Shown: positions 9,620 through 16,964 of the stretch, piece after piece
Layout of the letters: each line of letters starts with the position of its first letter
How positions within the stretch are numbered: the first letter of the stretch is position 1
NCBI RefSeq assembly: GCF_030388325.1
Contig: NZ_CP103794.1
Location: 1,612,001 to 1,676,000 of the forward strand
From: Flavobacterium johnsoniae
Lineage (GTDB): Bacteria > Bacteroidota > Bacteroidia > Flavobacteriales > Flavobacteriaceae
DNA: 64,000 nt
Reading direction: 5' to 3'
Program-made: the position numbers and the translations under genes
Notes under the pieces: generated by a model
Database searches by the model: none
Seen by the model: the letters and a program-made list of their open reading frames with translations, nothing else
Told to the model about the DNA's origin: nothing

Positions 9620-11164
9620 TTATTCTGAAATAACATTTCCTTTTTTATCGTAGAAATGATATTCTAAGTACGTGTAAGCGTCACGAGGTATGATTTTCAC
9701 CCATTTCTTATGTTCAAAAAACCATTTTGAACGTAATGATGGAAAACCTTTGCTGAGGTATGCAGCCACAAACGGATGTGTATTAAGCACAACCTTATTG
9801 TGGGTTTTTAAAAGTCTTTCTAAGTCAGAGGTGATCTTGTCAATTATTAATATTGGTGCTTCAATTTCACCATTAACTTTATTCGGATCTTCTTCTCTAG
9901 TTTTTATATTAACTTCTGGTCTTACTCGCTGTCTTGTAATTTGGACCAAACCAAATTTACTTGGCGGTAATATTTTATGCTTTGCTTTATCGTCGCTCAT
10001 TTCTTCTCGCAAGAAGTCGAACAAAACTTTCCTGTTTTCTGGATTAGACATATCGATAAAATCAACTACGATAATTCCGCCCATATCTCTCAGACGAAGT
10101 TGTCTGGCGATTTCTGCAGCGGCAATCATATTTACTTCCATGGCGGTGTCTTCTTGGTTGGTTGCTTTATTCGAACGGTTTCCGCTGTTTACGTCTATAA
10201 CGTGAAGAGCTTCAGTGTGTTCGATGATAAGGTAGGCCCCTTTACTCATAGAAACGGTTCTTCCAAAAGAAGTTTTGATTTGTCTCTCTATATTGTATTT
10301 CTCAAAAATTGGAGTGTCATTTGATTGATAAAACTTAACAATCGATTGTTTTGAAGGTGCAATTTCTTGCAGATATTCCTTCGTTTGATGGTACAACTCT
10401 TCATCATCTATTTGAATACCGCTGAAGGTATCATTGAATACATCTCTTAATATCGAAGAAGCTCTATTAAGCTCTCCTAATACTTTTGATGGATGATGAG
10501 CAGTTGGTAATTTTTTACACATTGCAGACCATCTGCCAAGCAGGTTCTGCAAATCTTTTTCTAATTCGGCTACGTTTTTGCCTTCGGCTACTGTGCGAAC
10601 AATAACACCAAATCCTTTAGGTTTGATCGATAGAACAAGTTTTTTTAGACGATCCTTTTCTTTTTTGTCTTCTATTTTTTGAGAAATAGAAACACGATCA
10701 GAAAAAGGAACTAGAACGATAAATCTTCCGGCAAGAGAAAGCTCAGCACTTATTCTTGGTCCTTTGGTTGAGATAGGTTCTTTAACTACTTGAACTAAAA
10801 CAGATTGATTGGCACTTAAAATATCAGTAATGATGCCATCTTTGTCAATCTCTTTTTCAAACTGAAAGGTTTTTAGGGAGAAATCTTTTATTTTACCTGC
10901 GCTTACAAGTTTTATGAATTTCAACTGAGAAGCTAAGTTAGGTCCTAAATCGTGATAATGTAAAAAGGCATCTTTTTCGAAGCCTACATTTACAAAAGCA
11001 GCATTAAGTCCAGCAACTGGTTTTCTGATTTTGGCAATAAAAATATCACCAACCTGAAAGTTGCTTTTCTCTTCTTCTTTGTGTAATTCAATTAGTTTTC
11101 CATCTTTTAATAAGGCAAAATCTACGGCTTCAGAACTAGATCTAATGATTAATTCTTTATTCAC
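9620..11164 (-). CDS. rng: Ribonuclease G
   Basis: The 514-residue RNase E/G family endoribonuclease processes rRNA and degrades mRNA. It has an N-terminal S1-like domain (FQVGDIFIAKIRKPVAGLNA), the motif ISTKGPRISAELSL, and the catalytic DNase-I-like part with VIDVNSGN and VVDFIDM, which carry the Mg2+ ligand Asp residues. The open frame extends upstream to 11254, but those 30 codons come from an intergenic repeat. The GTG at 11164 gives MNKELIIRSSSEAVDFALL, the expected family N-terminus. It appears downstream of, and co-directional with, the HU gene. Confidence 0.93.
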   Translation of the reverse strand: MNKELIIRSSSEAVDFALLKDGKLIELHKEEEKSNFQVGDIFIAKIRKPVAGLNAAFVNVGFEKDAFLHYHDLGPNLASQLKFIKLVSAGKIKDFSLKTFQFEKEIDKDGIITDILSANQSVLVQVVKEPISTKGPRISAELSLAGRFIVLVPFSDRVSISQKIEDKKEKDRLKKLVLSIKPKGFGVIVRTVAEGKNVAELEKDLQNLLGRWSAMCKKLPTAHHPSKVLGELNRASSILRDVFNDTFSGIQIDDEELYHQTKEYLQEIAPSKQSIVKFYQSNDTPIFEKYNIERQIKTSFGRTVSMSKGAYLIIEHTEALHVIDVNSGNRSNKATNQEDTAMEVNMIAAAEIARQLRLRDMGGIIVVDFIDMSNPENRKVLFDFLREEMSDDKAKHKILPPSKFGLVQITRQRVRPEVNIKTREEDPNKVNGEIEAPILIIDKITSDLERLLKTHNKVVLNTHPFVAAYLSKGFPSLRSKWFFEHKKWVKIIPRDAYTYLEYHFYDKKGNVISE

Positions 11165-11189
11165 ACTGTAAATTTTTATCCGTGAATAG

Positions 11190-11260
11190 GTTGTCGGTTG
11201 TTTGTTGATAGTTGTTGGTAAGAAAACCAAAAACCAAAAACCAAGAACCATCAACTTCTA
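11190..11260. repeat. Intergenic low-complexity repeat upstream of rng
   Basis: It consists of GTTGTTGG-type and AACCAAAAACCAAAAACC-type units in opposite orientations, as in degenerate Flavobacterium intergenic repeats. It creates a false N-terminal extension of the RNase G frame. The rest of the 11165-11409 spacer holds similar degenerate CAGTTTTCAG/CTGCAAACTG segments and no gene. Confidence 0.4.
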
Positions 11261-11409
11261 CAAGGATGGATTAAACAATATTTTTTTAACAGGTATTAAC
11301 CCGGTGGAGTTAGTTGCCAGTTTTCAGTGACAGTAAGCAGTTTTAGGCTGCAAACTGTAATCTGTGACTGAGACTCTCAAACTCCAATTTCAATGAACGT
11401 TTAAAAAGA

Positions 11410-11434
11410 AAAAAGTAGTTTAAAACTACTTTTT
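11410..11434 (-). terminator. Terminator overlapping the end of the small basic protein gene
   Basis: A perfect inverted repeat, AAAAAGTAGTTT / AAACTACTTTTT with a one-base centre, overlaps the stop codon of the gene at 11426-11518. T tracts on both sides fit a rho-independent terminator for minus-strand transcripts. Confidence 0.65.
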
Positions 11435-11518
11435 CTTTTTGTGACGGTTAGCTCTCGCTCTTTTCTTACGTTTGTGAGTAGCTACCTTATGTCTCTTTCT
11501 TTTTTTACCACTTGGCAT
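11426..11518 (-). CDS. 30-residue highly basic protein, probable ribosome- or nucleic-acid-associated peptide
   Basis: This short frame starts MPSGKKRKRHKVATHKRKKR and ends in four lysines. Well over half of its residues are Lys, Arg or His and none are acidic. I recall near-identical small proteins in many Bacteroidota, usually annotated as hypothetical. It lies directly downstream of the HU gene (27 bp gap, same strand) and ends in a terminator hairpin. The composition is that of a small ribosomal protein such as bTHX. A relation to bL38, described from the F. johnsoniae ribosome structure, is a guess I cannot test here. ATG at 11518 and stop at 11426 are clear. Confidence 0.75.
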   Translation of the reverse strand: MPSGKKRKRHKVATHKRKKRARANRHKKKK

Positions 11519-11545
11519 ATCGTGTCTGATTTATGTTAATTAATA

Positions 11546-11836
11546 TTATTTTGCTTCGTTGTTTGTTTTAACTCCTTCTACAAAAACTTTTGCAGGTTTA
11601 AACGCAGGAATGTTGTGTGCTGGAATTTTAATTGTAGTGTTTTTAGAAATGTTTCTTCCAGTCTTTTCAGCTCTAGTTTTTACGATAAAACTACCAAAAC
11701 CTCTTAGGTAAACATTGTCTCCAGTTTCTAAAGAAGTTTTAACTTCTTCCATAAAAGTTTCTACTGTTGCTTGAACGTCTCCTTTTTCAAGACCTAGTTT
11801 CTCTGAAATTTTCGCTACGATATCTGCTTTCGTCAT
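11546..11836 (-). CDS. HU-family DNA-binding protein
   Basis: The 96-residue protein is a HU/IHF-family nucleoid protein of normal length. The N-terminus MTKADIVAKISEKLGLEKGDV forms the dimerisation helices, and VYLRGFGSFIVKTRAEKTGRN is the family signature leading into the DNA-binding arm. KIPAHNIPAFKPAKVF closes the fold. A good promoter (TTG-N21-TATATTTG) lies 50 bp upstream. The small basic protein gene follows closely on the same strand and may be co-transcribed. Confidence 0.95.
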   Translation of the reverse strand: MTKADIVAKISEKLGLEKGDVQATVETFMEEVKTSLETGDNVYLRGFGSFIVKTRAEKTGRNISKNTTIKIPAHNIPAFKPAKVFVEGVKTNNEAK

Positions 11837-11885
11837 TTTCTTTCCTATTTTATTTTATAAATGGTGTACTATTTTTTTGAGTTTG

Positions 11886-11917
11886 CAAATATAGGAATTA
11901 AAAAAATAATTAATCAA
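11886..11917 (-). promoter_or_regulatory. Promoter of the HU gene
   Basis: On the minus strand, TTG (11915-11917) is followed after 21 bases by TATATTTG (11886-11893), an exact match to the Bacteroidota promoter consensus. The start codon is 50 bp downstream. Confidence 0.8.
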
Positions 11918-11950
11918 GCTAATTCGTTAAATTTTAATTACATAAACATT

Positions 11951-11958
11951 TACTTTTG
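11951..11958 (+). promoter_or_regulatory. -7 box of mutY promoter
   Basis: TACTTTTG fits TAnnTTTG. It overlaps the TTG at 11956 that opens the mutY frame, so that TTG should be upstream of the transcript start and ATG 11977 is the real start. The -33 element is not obvious. Confidence 0.6.
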
Positions 11959-11976
11959 TATTCTAAGTATTTTGCA

Positions 11977-13023
11977 ATGGATTTTCATAACATATTGATA
12001 AAATGGTATTTACGAAACAAGCGTGATTTGCCGTGGCGAAAAACGGTCGATCCGTACCAAATTTGGCTCTCAGAAATTATGCTTCAGCAGACAAGAGTTG
12101 CGCAGGGAATGCCTTATTTTTTCTCCTTTACTAAGGAATTTCCTACCGTAAAACATTTGGCAGATGCCTCAGAAGAAAAGGTTTTAAAACTTTGGCAAGG
12201 TCTGGGATATTATTCGAGGGCTAGAAATCTTCATAAAACGGCTCAATTTATAAGTGATGATTTAAATGGAGTTTTTCCTGATTCATATAAAGAACTTTTG
12301 AAACTTAAAGGTGTTGGCGAATATACAGCGGCTGCAATTGCTTCTTTTTCTTATAATGAATCGGTTCCGGTTGTTGACGGAAATGTATTTCGTGTCTTAT
12401 CGCGTTATTTTGATATTGAATCTGATATTGCGCTGCCGGCAACCAAAAAAGAGTTTACTGCTTTGGCTCAGGAATTAATGCCAAAAGATAATCCTGCGAT
12501 TTTTAATCAGGCAATTATGGAGTTTGGTGCGCTACAATGCGTGCCTAAAAATCCAAATTGTTCTGTTTGTGATTTTAATGAAAGCTGCGTCGCACTTCAA
12601 AAAGGAAAAGTAAATATGCTTCCCGTAAAATCTAAAAAGGTAAAAGTAACCAATAGGTATTTTAATTATTTGATATTAGAAGATTCTTCTGGAAATACTG
12701 TAATAGAAAAGAGAACGGCAAAAGGAATCTGGCATAATTTATATCAATTTCCTCTTTTAGAAACAGAATCTATTGTAGATTTTGAGGTGATTTCAAAAAA
12801 AGCAAAAGAAGAAATTTTTTCTACCTATAATATAATAAGTATAGAAGATTATCAAGAATCGACAGTTGTGCACAAACTTTCGCATCAACATCTTCATATA
12901 CAATTTTGGAAAATTAAAATAAAAGAGAAAATTCAAAACGGAATTGATACTGAAAAATTAAAAACTTTTCCTTTCCCGATTGTGATTTATAATTTTATAG
13001 AAAAGCAGGAAATAAATTGCTAA
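11977..13023 (+). CDS. mutY: A/G-specific adenine glycosylase
   Basis: MutY removes adenine mispaired with 8-oxoguanine in base-excision repair. The 348-residue product has the helix-hairpin-helix GPD core (LKGVGEYTAAAIASF, then VVDGNVFRVLSR with the catalytic Asp), the [4Fe-4S] cluster motif C-x6-C-x2-C-x5-C in CVPKNPNCSVCDFNESC, and a NUDIX-like C-terminal domain that recognises 8-oxoG. The N-terminal KWYLRNKRDLPWRKTVDPY is typical. ATG 11977 was chosen because the upstream TTG falls inside a promoter box. ssb follows on the same strand. Confidence 0.95.
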   Translation: MDFHNILIKWYLRNKRDLPWRKTVDPYQIWLSEIMLQQTRVAQGMPYFFSFTKEFPTVKHLADASEEKVLKLWQGLGYYSRARNLHKTAQFISDDLNGVFPDSYKELLKLKGVGEYTAAAIASFSYNESVPVVDGNVFRVLSRYFDIESDIALPATKKEFTALAQELMPKDNPAIFNQAIMEFGALQCVPKNPNCSVCDFNESCVALQKGKVNMLPVKSKKVKVTNRYFNYLILEDSSGNTVIEKRTAKGIWHNLYQFPLLETESIVDFEVISKKAKEEIFSTYNIISIEDYQESTVVHKLSHQHLHIQFWKIKIKEKIQNGIDTEKLKTFPFPIVIYNFIEKQEINC

Positions 13024-13030
13024 AAAAATG

Positions 13031-13038
13031 TATCTTTG
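13031..13038 (+). promoter_or_regulatory. -7 box of the ssb-gldE-gldD unit
   Basis: TATCTTTG matches TAnnTTTG and lies 20 bp before the ssb ATG. The nearest upstream TTG (13017) is too close to be a standard -33 element. Confidence 0.45.
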
Positions 13039-13058
13039 GTAGAAATACCATCTAAACT

Positions 13059-13499
13059 ATGAACGGAACATTAAATAAAGTGATGCTTATTGGCCATTTG
13101 GGAGATGATGTAAAGATGCATTATTTTGATGGAGGAAACTGCATCGGACGGTTTCAGCTGGCTACTAATGAAGTTTATATCAATAAAACAACCAACGAAA
13201 AAATTACTTCGACAGAGTGGCATAATTTGGTTGTTCGCAATAAAGCAGCAGAAATCTGCGAAAAATATCTTTCTAAAGGAGATAAAATTTATGTAGAAGG
13301 AAGAATAAAATCTCGCCAATGGCAAGCTGAAGACGGTACAACAAAATATACAACCGAAATTCAAGTTACCGAGTTTACTTTCCTGACAACCAAAAAAGAA
13401 ACGGCACATACAAAACAAAATCAAGATACAGAGTCAGTAAAAAACACTAACTTTGATGCTGCAAATGAAGGGCTTCCGATTAACGACTTGCCTTTCTAA
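13059..13499 (+). CDS. ssb: Single-stranded DNA-binding protein
   Basis: The 146-residue protein is an OB-fold SSB. MNGTLNKVMLIGHLGDDVKMHYF, the central TEWHNLVVRNKAAE and YLSKGDKIYVEGRIKSRQW are family signatures. The acidic tail LPINDLPF at the C-terminus recruits other replication and repair proteins. It lies 35 bp after mutY and 24 bp before gldE. The ssb-gldE-gldD order is conserved in flavobacteria. Confidence 0.95.
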   Translation: MNGTLNKVMLIGHLGDDVKMHYFDGGNCIGRFQLATNEVYINKTTNEKITSTEWHNLVVRNKAAEICEKYLSKGDKIYVEGRIKSRQWQAEDGTTKYTTEIQVTEFTFLTTKKETAHTKQNQDTESVKNTNFDAANEGLPINDLPF

Positions 13500-13523
13500 G
13501 ATGTTTAACTAATTTTATGCAAT

Positions 13524-14819
13524 TTGGACCCAGAGCCCAGTTTACTTTTTACTACAAATTTTGACGCTAATTTTATAATTGGTTTCGTCGCAATTCTCAT
13601 TTTATTATTTCTTTCAGCGATCGTTTCAGGTGCTGAAGTTGCTCTTTTTTCTTTGTCTCAAAAAGATATTGATGATACTTTAAATGATAATCTTGTTAAA
13701 GGCAAAATTATTTCCAATTTACTAGATAAACCTAAAAAACTTCTGGCGACATTACTTGTTGCTAATAATTTCTTCAATATTGGCGTTGTCATTTTGTTTG
13801 CTTACATGGGGCCAAATATCTTCGCTAATGTTAGTTCTGCCGCGCTTAGATTTACTCTTGAAGTAATTTTGGTTACTTTTTTAATTTTGCTTTTTGGTGA
13901 AGTGCTTCCGAAAGTTTATGCAAGCCGTAACAGTGTGCGTTTTGCAAAAGGAGTTGCTTATCCGTTGGCTTTTTTAGATAAAGTGCTTTCGCCGATAAGT
14001 TTGCCAATGAGAGCGCTTACTTTATATTTGCAGAATAAATTAGGAAAACAAAAGAATAATTTTTCAATCAATCAGCTTTCTCAGGCTTTAGAATTGACCG
14101 ATTCTGAAGGAACTTCTACAGAAGAACAAAAAATTCTGGAAGGAATTGTTTCTTTCGGAAATACCGACACAAAACAAGTTATGAGTCCGAGAATTGATAT
14201 TTTTGCATTAGAAATCACAGAGACTTTTGCAGAAATTTATCCTAAAATAATAGAAACAGGATTTTCTAGAATTCCAGTTTATCGTGATAATATTGATCAG
14301 ATTGAAGGTGTGCTTTTCGTAAAAGATTTGTTGCCTCACATTGATAAAGAAGAATTTGATTGGGCATCTTTAATTCGAGAAGCTTTCTTTGTTCCTGAAA
14401 ATAAAAAACTTGATAATTTATTAAAAGATTTTCAGAGTTTAAAAAGTCACTTGGCGATTGTTGTTGATGAATATGGTGGAACTTCAGGATTAGTTTCGTT
14501 AGAAGATGTAATTGAAGAAATAGTCGGAGATATTAGTGATGAATTTGACGATGAAAATCTAAACTTCTCGCAGATTGACGAAAATAATTTCCTTTTTGAA
14601 GGAAAAATAAATCTTAAAGATTTTTATAGAATTGTAGATGTTGATGAAGATGTTTTTGAATCTCACAAAGGGGAAGCAGAAACGCTTGCTGGATTTATTC
14701 TAGAAATTTTAGGTAATTTTCCGAAAAAAGATCAAAAAGTGCCTTTTGAAAACTGCGTGTTTACGGTAGAAACAGTTGATAAAAAGCGTGTAAAACAAAT
14801 AAAAGTAACCATAAATTAA
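13524..14819 (+). CDS. gldE: Gliding motility protein GldE (CNNM/CorC-type membrane protein)
   Basis: The 431-residue protein has an N-terminal DUF21/CNNM membrane domain with about four helices (FIIGFVAILILLFLSAIVSGAE), two CBS domains (around FSRIPVYRDNIDQIEGVLFV and LAIVVDEYGGTSGLVSLEDV) and a C-terminal CorC/HlyC domain. It resembles metal-ion transport proteins. In F. johnsoniae, GldE partly supports GldD function in gliding. The frame opens at TTG 13524; an ATG at 13517 is in another frame, so the start is uncertain but likely. One base separates its stop from the gldD ATG, so the two are surely co-translated. Confidence 0.93.
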   Translation: MDPEPSLLFTTNFDANFIIGFVAILILLFLSAIVSGAEVALFSLSQKDIDDTLNDNLVKGKIISNLLDKPKKLLATLLVANNFFNIGVVILFAYMGPNIFANVSSAALRFTLEVILVTFLILLFGEVLPKVYASRNSVRFAKGVAYPLAFLDKVLSPISLPMRALTLYLQNKLGKQKNNFSINQLSQALELTDSEGTSTEEQKILEGIVSFGNTDTKQVMSPRIDIFALEITETFAEIYPKIIETGFSRIPVYRDNIDQIEGVLFVKDLLPHIDKEEFDWASLIREAFFVPENKKLDNLLKDFQSLKSHLAIVVDEYGGTSGLVSLEDVIEEIVGDISDEFDDENLNFSQIDENNFLFEGKINLKDFYRIVDVDEDVFESHKGEAETLAGFILEILGNFPKKDQKVPFENCVFTVETVDKKRVKQIKVTIN

Positions 14820-14820
14820 A

Positions 14821-15381
14821 ATGTTAAATAGAATACTTTCAATAACCGCAATTTTGCTTGCGCTAACAGTTATAAGCTGTAAAAATGATGTCTTGCCAAA
14901 ACCGGCAAGTTATCTGAGATTAGATTATCCAGAAGCAAAATATGTGAATTTTGAAAACAATTGTCCTTTTGCTTTCGAAATGAATGAAGCGGCAATTATT
15001 AAAGGAGAAAAAGAATGCGGTTTTGCAATTAATTATCCTAAAATGAAAGCGACAATTTATTTGACGTATAAACCTGTAAATGGCAATATTGATAAGTTAT
15101 TGCGTGATGCTCAAAAATTGACTTACGAACACGTTATTAAAGCCGATGATATTCTTGAACAACCGTATTTAAACCCAGAAAAGAAGGTTTACGGAATGTT
15201 TTATCAAGTTGACGGAAATGCAGCTACAAATTCTCAATTTTACGTTACAGACAGTACAAAGCACTTTTTAATAGGTTCAGTATATTTTTACGCTAAACCA
15301 AATTTCGACTCGATTATGCCAGCTGCGAGTTATGTTAAAAATGATATGCAACGTTTGATGGAAACGTTGAAATGGAAATAA
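14821..15381 (+). CDS. gldD: Gliding motility lipoprotein GldD
   Basis: The 186-residue lipoprotein has a lipobox (ALTVISC) and matches GldD through its length, through YLRLDYPEAKYVNFENNCPF near the N-terminus and through its fixed position after gldE. GldD is required for gliding and for type IX secretion in F. johnsoniae. A terminator hairpin follows within 10 bp. Confidence 0.94.
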   Translation: MLNRILSITAILLALTVISCKNDVLPKPASYLRLDYPEAKYVNFENNCPFAFEMNEAAIIKGEKECGFAINYPKMKATIYLTYKPVNGNIDKLLRDAQKLTYEHVIKADDILEQPYLNPEKKVYGMFYQVDGNAATNSQFYVTDSTKHFLIGSVYFYAKPNFDSIMPAASYVKNDMQRLMETLKWK

Positions 15382-15389
15382 AAGAAATA

Positions 15390-15421
15390 AAAAAAAGGAT
15401 TCAATTTGAATCCTTTTTTTT
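15390..15421. terminator. Bidirectional terminator after gldD
   Basis: AAAAAAAGGATTCAA / TTGAATCCTTTTTTT forms a strong hairpin between gldD and the convergent metal-binding lipoprotein gene. Confidence 0.85.
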
Positions 15422-15437
15422 ATTGTTTAATATCAAG

Positions 15438-15815
15438 TTAAGACTTGAAATTCGAAACTTTATATGTTTTTCCGTCTCCAGTTTCTTGGACTACTTTCGT
15501 TAAAGATTCAGAGTTTTGGATTGTTTTGTCAAAACTTACAGTTGCTGTTTTTTTATCAAAATCAACAGTTGCTTTTTCAACTCCGTCAAGATTTGCTAAT
15601 TCTTCTTCAATTGTTTTTGCACAACCAACAGCGCAAGTCATTCCGTCGATTGTAAAACTTGCTGTTTGAAGGTTTTCGGCAGCGATAGGTTTGTGCTCTT
15701 TTGGAGCACTTTTTTCTGCATTTACAACTTGAAGACTTTTGTCTTCTTCTTTTTTACAGCCTACAAATACTAAACCTGCAATTGTTGCGGCGATTAAGAT
15801 TTTTGAAATTTTCAT
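15438..15815 (-). CDS. Heavy-metal-associated (HMA) domain lipoprotein
   Basis: The 125-residue protein starts with a lipoprotein signal (AGLVFVGC, then KKEED) and ends in a single HMA domain. The metal-binding site is MTCAVGC, with three residues between the cysteines rather than the usual CxxC, a variant that is common in Bacteroidota. It probably binds Cu(I) or a similar ion at the outer face of the inner membrane or in the outer membrane. No P-type ATPase or metal regulator is nearby, so its partner is unknown. Confidence 0.85.
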   Translation of the reverse strand: MKISKILIAATIAGLVFVGCKKEEDKSLQVVNAEKSAPKEHKPIAAENLQTASFTIDGMTCAVGCAKTIEEELANLDGVEKATVDFDKKTATVSFDKTIQNSESLTKVVQETGDGKTYKVSNFKS

Positions 15816-15849
15816 TATATATAAAATTTAAATTGCGATTTCTTTCTTG

Positions 15850-15857
15850 CAAAATTA
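15850..15857 (-). promoter_or_regulatory. Candidate -7 box of the HMA lipoprotein gene
   Basis: On the minus strand the sequence TAATTTTG fits TAnnTTTG, 34 bp before the start codon. No -33 TTG is at the right spacing. Confidence 0.35.
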
Positions 15858-15906
15858 GTAAAAAGAGAGCGGTCAGTTCGTAAAATAATTACAAATTTGC
15901 AGTAAA

Positions 15907-16782
15907 ATGCAATTTATGGAAACAAAACAGTTAAAGTGGATCTACCTAACGATTCTTTCTCTTATTTGGGGAAGTTCTTTTATTCTGATAAAAAAAGGAT
16001 TGGTTGGTTTAACTGCTATTCAGGTCGGATCGTTCCGAATTATTTTTGCCGCGCTGTTTTTATTGATTGTAGGTTTTAATAGCTTAAAGAAAATTTCCCG
16101 TCGCCAATGGAAGTATGTAGCCATAACTTCTGTTTTCGGAACTTTTATACCAGCTTATCTTTTTGCAATTGCCGAAACACAAGTTAATAGTTCAATTGTA
16201 GCAATTTTAAATTCGCTAACGCCATTAAATACATTAGTTTTAGGAATTGTAGCTTTCGGAATTCAATTTCAAAAACGTCAAGTCTTGGGTGTTTTTATTG
16301 GCTTGATTGGATGTTTGCTTTTGGTTTTGAGCGGAGATTCTGCTTCTGGAAGTCAAAACTATATTTATGTTCTTTTGGTTGTAATTGCAACGCTGAGTTA
16401 CGCAATCAATGTAAATTTGATCAAGAAATATTTATCTGATTTAAACTCGCTTAGCATTACAACAGGAAATTTTGCAGTTTTGTTTTTGCCAGCTTTAATT
16501 ATTTTAAGTACAACAAATATTAGTCAGGCCTTTCATTCTGAAGAAACACAGCATTCTGTTTTATTTGTAATGATTTTAGGTGTTTTAGGAACCGGAATTG
16601 CCAATGTAGTTTTCTTCAAACTAATTCAAATGTCGTCACCAGTATTTGCAACTTCTGTAACGTATTTAATTCCAATTGTAGCTTTCTTCTGGGGGTTATT
16701 GGATAATGAATTGTTGACGCCAATTCAATCTGTAGGCGCTTTTATTATTTTGATTGGGGTTTATTTGTCTGCGAAGAAATAA
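15907..16782 (+). CDS. EamA/DMT-family transporter
   Basis: The 291-residue membrane protein has about ten hydrophobic helices in two EamA repeats. It opens with the family motif WIYLTILSLIWGSSFILIKKG. Members export small metabolites such as amino acids or nucleosides, and the substrate cannot be read from the sequence. ATG 15907 is taken as the start, but the in-frame ATG at 15916 is equally plausible. It is divergent from the HMA lipoprotein gene. Confidence 0.88.
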   Translation: MQFMETKQLKWIYLTILSLIWGSSFILIKKGLVGLTAIQVGSFRIIFAALFLLIVGFNSLKKISRRQWKYVAITSVFGTFIPAYLFAIAETQVNSSIVAILNSLTPLNTLVLGIVAFGIQFQKRQVLGVFIGLIGCLLLVLSGDSASGSQNYIYVLLVVIATLSYAINVNLIKKYLSDLNSLSITTGNFAVLFLPALIILSTTNISQAFHSEETQHSVLFVMILGVLGTGIANVVFFKLIQMSSPVFATSVTYLIPIVAFFWGLLDNELLTPIQSVGAFIILIGVYLSAKK

Positions 16783-16793
16783 GGCTTAATGCT

Positions 16794-16861
16794 TGTCACC
16801 CTGAGCGAAGTCGCAGGGCGCGCTAATTGGAACGGGACTTCGGCTTCGCTTAGTCTGACAA
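16794..16861. repeat. Inverted intergenic repeat, family A (copy 2)
   Basis: TGTCACCCTGAGCGAAGTCG is mirrored by CGGCTTCGCTTAGTCTGACA. It is related to the element at 9483-9550 and lies 21 bp from the palindrome at 16883. Confidence 0.65.
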
Positions 16862-16882
16862 AACTTAATGGATATAAAAAAA

Positions 16883-16913
16883 GCTTTGTCAAAGTTTAAA
16901 ACTTTGACAAAGC
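16883..16913. repeat. CTTTGTCAAAG palindrome, copy 1 (possible terminator)
   Basis: This is a perfect 31-bp palindrome, two 15-base arms (GCTTTGTCAAAGTTT and its complement) around one base. An A tract precedes it. It lies between the convergent EamA and M16 genes and could act as a terminator. Two further copies are at 21524 and 28245. Confidence 0.8.
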
Positions 16914-16964
16914 CTATGAGAAGAGAAAACTTAGAATCTTAGTATCTCAGAATCTTAGCATCTT

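Noticed and set aside
9690..10324. Two plus-strand open frames of 171 and 115 codons
   Set aside because: They lie antisense within rng, which has clear RNase G motifs; the translations show no recognisable domain.
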